A DNA stretch of 64,000 nt, taken from the NCBI RefSeq assembly GCF_029269745.1, contig NZ_JARJHT010000001.1, positions 2,170,001 to 2,234,000 of the forward strand, read 5' to 3'. This document shows, in pieces, positions 60,613 to 64,000 of this stretch (positions within the stretch are counted from its first letter, which is position 1; each line of letters opens with the position of its first letter). The notes beneath the pieces were generated by a model. It was not told the origin of the DNA. It searched no databases and saw only the letters and a list, made by a program, of their open reading frames with translations. A program made the translations under genes and the position numbers. Origin of the DNA: Polluticoccus soli (GTDB taxonomy: Bacteria > Bacteroidota > Bacteroidia > Chitinophagales > Chitinophagaceae).

Positions 60613-62118
60613 TTATTTGTTGATCAATTGCATCGCCCTGTTGTAAACAGGGTCGTCGCCGGAAAGTAGCTGGTCTATGGTGGCGTTTACCTCAATGTCA
60701 GGTATCACGCCACGCGCATTCTGGCCTTTATTTGTCTCCGGGTGGCTTGCAGCCGGAGATACGAATTTACGAATAGGAAAGTGAACCCTCAGCTGCGAGT
60801 TCGGCAACATCACCATAGGCAGGTTGCCGCTGCACCCTTCAAATGCGCCGCCTGTTTCTTCTCCAATGAAAACAGTGTTATTCCTCTTTGCCCTTAGCAT
60901 AGAAGCCAACAAGCCGGTAGTCGAGAATGTATATCCATCAGCCAGTACATACAGCTTGCCTGTAAATGGTGTCTTAGACGGCTTTTGGACGAAGGTCCAC
61001 TGGTAAGTGTCCCATACATAAATGCTATCGCCTTTCAACACTGTGTCTAAACGCATGCCATAAGTATTGGTCAGGAAACTTCTGCCAAGCGATGTATGCA
61101 CTACCGAAGGGAACATGTGGGGATAGCGTAATTCAACCCTATCTATAAATTTGAAATCACTATCAGTAAGATGGCTGTAAACTTTGCCGGGATAATTCAT
61201 CCGGCCACCATAGTTGCCGCGTATGTCGAGCACCAGGTTTTTTACTTTCACTTCGTTTACAACAGCAAAGCTGGAGTCGATGAACTTTTCCAACTGTGCA
61301 TCCGTCATGCCAAATACATTCGGGTCGAAGCTGCGTAACGTTAATACCGCTGTTTGTCCATCTGTAAAAAGTAGAAATCCCGGAGGGGGCGTTTGGCCGA
61401 TGTGTTGTCTTGTCCTGCTGTCTTCAATCGTTCGCCACTTTGCAGCAGGCACTTTTACATTACTTGTTTTGCCTTCAGGATATTCTTTTATCTGGAGGTC
61501 GAATTGTTGTGGTCTTCCGTAGGCTATGCTGTAGTAACTGCGGAATGAAGCTTCGATATCGCGCAACTTCTTTGTTTGTGTAGCTGCACCATCGGCTACG
61601 ATATACTGCTTTAGCTTGTTGATGATGGTGGATGCCGGAACATTGTTGATCTTCAATACTTCGGTTACATGCTTAGCAGCAATTTCAGGTTTCTCCGAGT
61701 GGTTTACCCAGAGATACATTTTGCCATTTGCGATCTTGATATCGAAAGGAAAGTAGTATCCATTCTCTGCGAGGTAAGCTTCAGCTGCACGCGAAGGGTA
61801 CACAACAAAATGCAGGTCTTGCAGAAAAACGATCGCAGGTAATACGATATCTTTTCTAAAAGCTTCTTCGGTCATCGGCTGGTTGATATGCGCCGATTGC
61901 GCTACAAACATCGAGTCAACCTGCTTCTTTGTTTTATAACGATAAAGTGCAGGGTCTAGTTCTGTCAGTGTTTCATGCAGCACATGCAGGTCTTCTTTCA
62001 ATTGCTCCGCAGTGAATTGCATTCCGGGAGTGTAGTCCGAACGTTCCTGGGCAATCGCATTGCTAGTGAAGGATAGAGCCAGTAAACAGCCTAAGATGCG
62101 TAAAGTCGAAAATCGCAT
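60613..62118 (-). CDS. S41 family peptidase-like protein, secreted
   Basis: About 501 residues, starting MRFSTLRILG, with a signal peptide ending NAIAQ; the longer frame from 62139 adds MWYHTTT. The N-terminal domain (TAEQLKEDLHVLHETLTELDPALYRYKTK) and LVLDIRGNYGGRMNYPGKVYSHL are tail-specific protease features. The catalytic Ser would be in ADGYTFSTTGLLASML and the Lys in the GEETGG loop, which reads FIGEETGGAFEGCSGN. It lacks a clear PDZ domain. Such proteases degrade periplasmic proteins or cleave secreted ones. The upstream gene at 62176 may be co-transcribed. Confidence 0.83.
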   Translation of the reverse strand: MRFSTLRILGCLLALSFTSNAIAQERSDYTPGMQFTAEQLKEDLHVLHETLTELDPALYRYKTKKQVDSMFVAQSAHINQPMTEEAFRKDIVLPAIVFLQDLHFVVYPSRAAEAYLAENGYYFPFDIKIANGKMYLWVNHSEKPEIAAKHVTEVLKINNVPASTIINKLKQYIVADGAATQTKKLRDIEASFRSYYSIAYGRPQQFDLQIKEYPEGKTSNVKVPAAKWRTIEDSRTRQHIGQTPPPGFLLFTDGQTAVLTLRSFDPNVFGMTDAQLEKFIDSSFAVVNEVKVKNLVLDIRGNYGGRMNYPGKVYSHLTDSDFKFIDRVELRYPHMFPSVVHTSLGRSFLTNTYGMRLDTVLKGDSIYVWDTYQWTFVQKPSKTPFTGKLYVLADGYTFSTTGLLASMLRAKRNNTVFIGEETGGAFEGCSGNLPMVMLPNSQLRVHFPIRKFVSPAASHPETNKGQNARGVIPDIEVNATIDQLLSGDDPVYNRAMQLINK

Positions 62119-62175
62119 GGTTGTGGTATGATACCACAAAATACAATTATTCTTTTACCAGCCTTTGGGTGAAGC

Positions 62176-62817
62176 TTATTCGGCTTGTACCTCAGTCTGT
62201 TCTTCTGATTGCTTCTTCTTTTTATTGCCAAGCGTAAAGCAGAAATTGATTGTGGCAGGCAGTGTGGCAAAAACTGCGTTGTGATCCATACGTGCCGGCG
62301 GGTTGAACATCCTGATGTAATAGACCCGCGGCGATACTTCAACGCCTATCGCGATGTTTTTCTCGAGGTAGTAAAAATACCTTGTTGCTCCGCCCACCAT
62401 CAGTCCAATGCTGCCGTTCGATGAAAAGCCGAACACGGGCCCGGCAGATCCGTAATAGCTAAGGCTGGAGCCGCCTTTTCTTATTTCCCTGCCCAAGTTA
62501 GCGGTCAGGGCAATGGCTGGATGGCCGTAGTTGTGGCGAATGCGGTAGACGTACGTCCGTTTAAACTCTGTTACTTTGGCCGTATCCATGGTTGATACTT
62601 CAGTTAGGTCGATGCTTACGCCTTTTAAAACGCTAGTCTTCGATGTCGTCATAAACCTGAATCGCGATGAATATCCACGGGATACGGGATCATCGACCTG
62701 TTGGGTAAATCCATACGTCACCGCGGGCCCCACGCCGAAGCTAAATGACCGCTCCTGTGCTGCGGCAATCTTGATCGTACATAGAAAAGCGGTAAGCAGC
62801 GGCAAGTGTCGGATCAT
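62176..62817 (-). CDS. Outer-membrane beta-barrel protein
   Basis: About 213 residues, starting MIRHLPLLTAFL, with a signal peptide ending AAAQ. The upstream extension to 62898 reads through the malate dehydrogenase terminator, so I chose this start. The mature part alternates short strands (FSFGVGPAVTYGFTQQVDDPV, AVFATLPATINFCFTLG) typical of small outer-membrane barrels, and ends with a charged Lys/Glu tail (NKKKKQSEEQTEVQAE). No specific family recognised. Confidence 0.78.
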   Translation of the reverse strand: MIRHLPLLTAFLCTIKIAAAQERSFSFGVGPAVTYGFTQQVDDPVSRGYSSRFRFMTTSKTSVLKGVSIDLTEVSTMDTAKVTEFKRTYVYRIRHNYGHPAIALTANLGREIRKGGSSLSYYGSAGPVFGFSSNGSIGLMVGGATRYFYYLEKNIAIGVEVSPRVYYIRMFNPPARMDHNAVFATLPATINFCFTLGNKKKKQSEEQTEVQAE

Positions 62818-62847
62818 CGGTAGTTGCGTTAGTATAAATATAAACAG

Positions 62848-62876
62848 AAAAAAGCCCCGCGTTATTGCGGGGCTTT
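62848..62876 (-). terminator. Terminator of malate dehydrogenase
   Basis: Stem AAAAGCCCCGC / GCGGGGCTTTT around GTTATT with A-rich and T-rich flanks. It lies after the minus-strand mdh gene. Confidence 0.8.
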
Positions 62877-62898
62877 TCAGAAATATTAGGAATGCCAA

Positions 62899-63834
62899 TT
62901 ACGCTACCAGTGTATCCAGTACCTGGTTCATGTTGCGTACTGCTTCAGCCGATTTGTTGAACAGTTCTTGCTCTTCAGCATTCAGTTTGTAATCGATAAT
63001 TTTTTCCCAACCGTTGCGACCTACTACTACAGGTACGCCCAGGCAGATATCGTTTTGACCGTACTCACCTTCCAGCGATACGCAGCAAGGGAATACTTTC
63101 TTTTCGTTGCGGATGATGCTTTCAACCAGTGCAGCTCCTGCAGCACCTGGTGCATACCATGCAGATGTACCCAGCAGTTTGGTCAGGGTAGCACCGCCCA
63201 CCATTGTGTCGGCAGAAATTTGTTTCAGTTGTTCTGCGCTCAGGAAGTTGCTAACCGGAGTACCGTTCAGCGTAGCCAGGCGAGTAAGAGGTATCATGGT
63301 AGTATCACCGTGACCACCGATCACAACACCGTGCAGGTCGTTTGGAGAGCAATCCAGTGCAGCTTGCAGGTAGCATTTGAAACGTGCGCTGTCCAGGATA
63401 CCGCCCATACCAATGATACGGTTCTTAGGAAGGCCTGTAGCTTTCAGCGTCAGGTAAGTCATAGTATCCATTGGGTTGCTGATCACCACGATGATAGCAT
63501 TAGGTGAATACTCGAGCAGGCTTTTCGCAACACCTTCAACGATCTTAGCGTTAGTGCCGATCAGTTCTTCGCGGGTCATACCTGGTTTGCGGGGAATACC
63601 AGAAGTGATAACGCAAACGTCAGAGTTAGCAGTTTTGCTATAGTCGTTCGTGCTGCCTATAACACGTGTGTCAAAGCCCAGCAACGATGCTGTTTGCATA
63701 ATGTCGAGAGCTTTACCTTCAGCAAAACCTTCTTTAATGTCAACGAGCACCAGCTCTTCTACCAATTCTTTGCGGGCAATGTTGTCAGCGCAAGTTGCGC
63801 CTACTGCGCCTGCACCCACTACGGTTACTTTCAT
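62899..63834 (-). CDS. mdh: Malate dehydrogenase
   Basis: A 311-residue NAD-dependent enzyme of the LDH-like malate dehydrogenase group. It starts MKVTVVGAGAVGAT, a Rossmann GxGxxG motif. Then VLVDIKEG (Asp binds NAD), SGIPRKPGMTREELIGTNA (Arg of the active-site loop), NPMDTMTYL, and the catalytic His in IGGHGDTTMIPLTR. It oxidises malate to oxaloacetate in the citric acid cycle. A -7 box upstream at 63871 and a terminator at 62848 frame it as a single gene. The frame from 63873 would add an unlikely extension. Confidence 0.96.
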   Translation of the reverse strand: MKVTVVGAGAVGATCADNIARKELVEELVLVDIKEGFAEGKALDIMQTASLLGFDTRVIGSTNDYSKTANSDVCVITSGIPRKPGMTREELIGTNAKIVEGVAKSLLEYSPNAIIVVISNPMDTMTYLTLKATGLPKNRIIGMGGILDSARFKCYLQAALDCSPNDLHGVVIGGHGDTTMIPLTRLATLNGTPVSNFLSAEQLKQISADTMVGGATLTKLLGTSAWYAPGAAGAALVESIIRNEKKVFPCCVSLEGEYGQNDICLGVPVVVGRNGWEKIIDYKLNAEEQELFNKSAEAVRNMNQVLDTLVA

Positions 63835-63870
63835 TTTATTGTATAGTTTTTGTCTGTTAGAGAATGGCTG

Positions 63871-63878
63871 CAAATATA
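63871..63878 (-). promoter_or_regulatory. -7 box of malate dehydrogenase
   Basis: TATATTTG on the minus strand, a TAnnTTTG match, ending 36 bp upstream of the ATG. Confidence 0.5.
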
Positions 63879-63947
63879 GGGCAATACAGCTATTTATCCC
63901 ATTGGGACGCCATTTTGGAATGCCTGAATTTTGGGATTTAATGCGGC

Positions 63948-64000
63948 TTACTCCTGCGATGCCGTATAGATGAGGTCGACGGCGTAGGTGCCTTCGGGGA
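63948..64000 (-). CDS. 3' end of a gene running off the window
   Basis: Minus-strand reading gives PEGTYAVDLIYTASQE and a stop at 63948. Only the last 16 codons are in the window. The protein family cannot be told; the ending looks like a small beta or alpha+beta domain. Confidence 0.55.
   Translation of the reverse strand, partial: PEGTYAVDLIYTASQE

Overview
The window is chromosomal DNA from a member of the Bacteroidota, most likely a Chitinophagia/Chitinophagaceae-type organism. The clues are type IX secretion C-terminal sorting domains, many short lipoproteins with SC or GC lipoboxes, DUF4382, DUF4402, DUF5777 and GEVED families, histidine kinases with Y_Y_Y beta-propellers paired with LytTR regulators, an LptD gene divergent from an N-acetylmuramoyl-L-alanine amidase, and promoter -7 boxes of the form TAnnTTTG instead of Shine-Dalgarno-led sigma70 signals. 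The species cannot be named from the sequence alone.

Layout. 0-9 kb: surface and periplasmic proteins (DUF4402, MbnP-like, glutamine cyclotransferase, tandem DUF4382 lipoproteins), then an MFS transporter and metallo-hydrolase pair. 8.5-11.4 kb is repeat-rich: a 126 bp and a 218 bp inverted-repeat element, a secreted alpha/beta hydrolase, and a REP-associated tyrosine transposase between inverted REP copies. 11.4-26.2 kb is core genome: arginase-family ureohydrolase, ccmE-ccmF, amidase, lptD, an E2 acyltransferase, a cytochrome c, nhaA and dnaA, followed by tRNA-Ser(GCT) and tRNA-Pro(TGG).

26,493-44,033 is a complete integrative element of about 17.5 kb inserted in the 3' end of tRNA-Pro. 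It is bounded by perfect 53 bp direct repeats. It carries a tyrosine recombinase, a giant SF1 helicase fused to a restriction-like nuclease, a tail-anchored protein of unknown role, a full type I restriction-modification system (hsdM-hsdS-hsdR), and a block that looks like a replication module: a compact protein with the signature motifs of T7-type single-subunit RNA polymerase, a small basic protein, a RecA-like (Sak4-type) ATPase, an XRE regulator, and a RadC-family JAB protein. I see no relaxase, conjugation, capsid or terminase gene. It is best described as a non-conjugative defence island or satellite that replicates or excises with help. The polymerase-like protein is the most interesting item in the window.

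44-64 kb returns to core genome: photolyase, a lipoprotein with five exact-length 18-residue repeats, a beta-CASP nuclease, YceI, two tandem GEVED/fibronectin secreted paralogues, then a dense co-oriented cluster (YceI, sensor kinase, LytTR regulator, OB-fold protein, two CxxxxCH haem proteins, YceI, DUF5777 barrel) that looks like a regulated periplasmic redox system. The end holds a DoxX-like membrane protein, DinB, an S41 protease, an outer-membrane barrel, malate dehydrogenase and the 3' tip of another gene.

Protein families were assigned by reading translated sequence. No database search was run, so family names rest on motif recognition.
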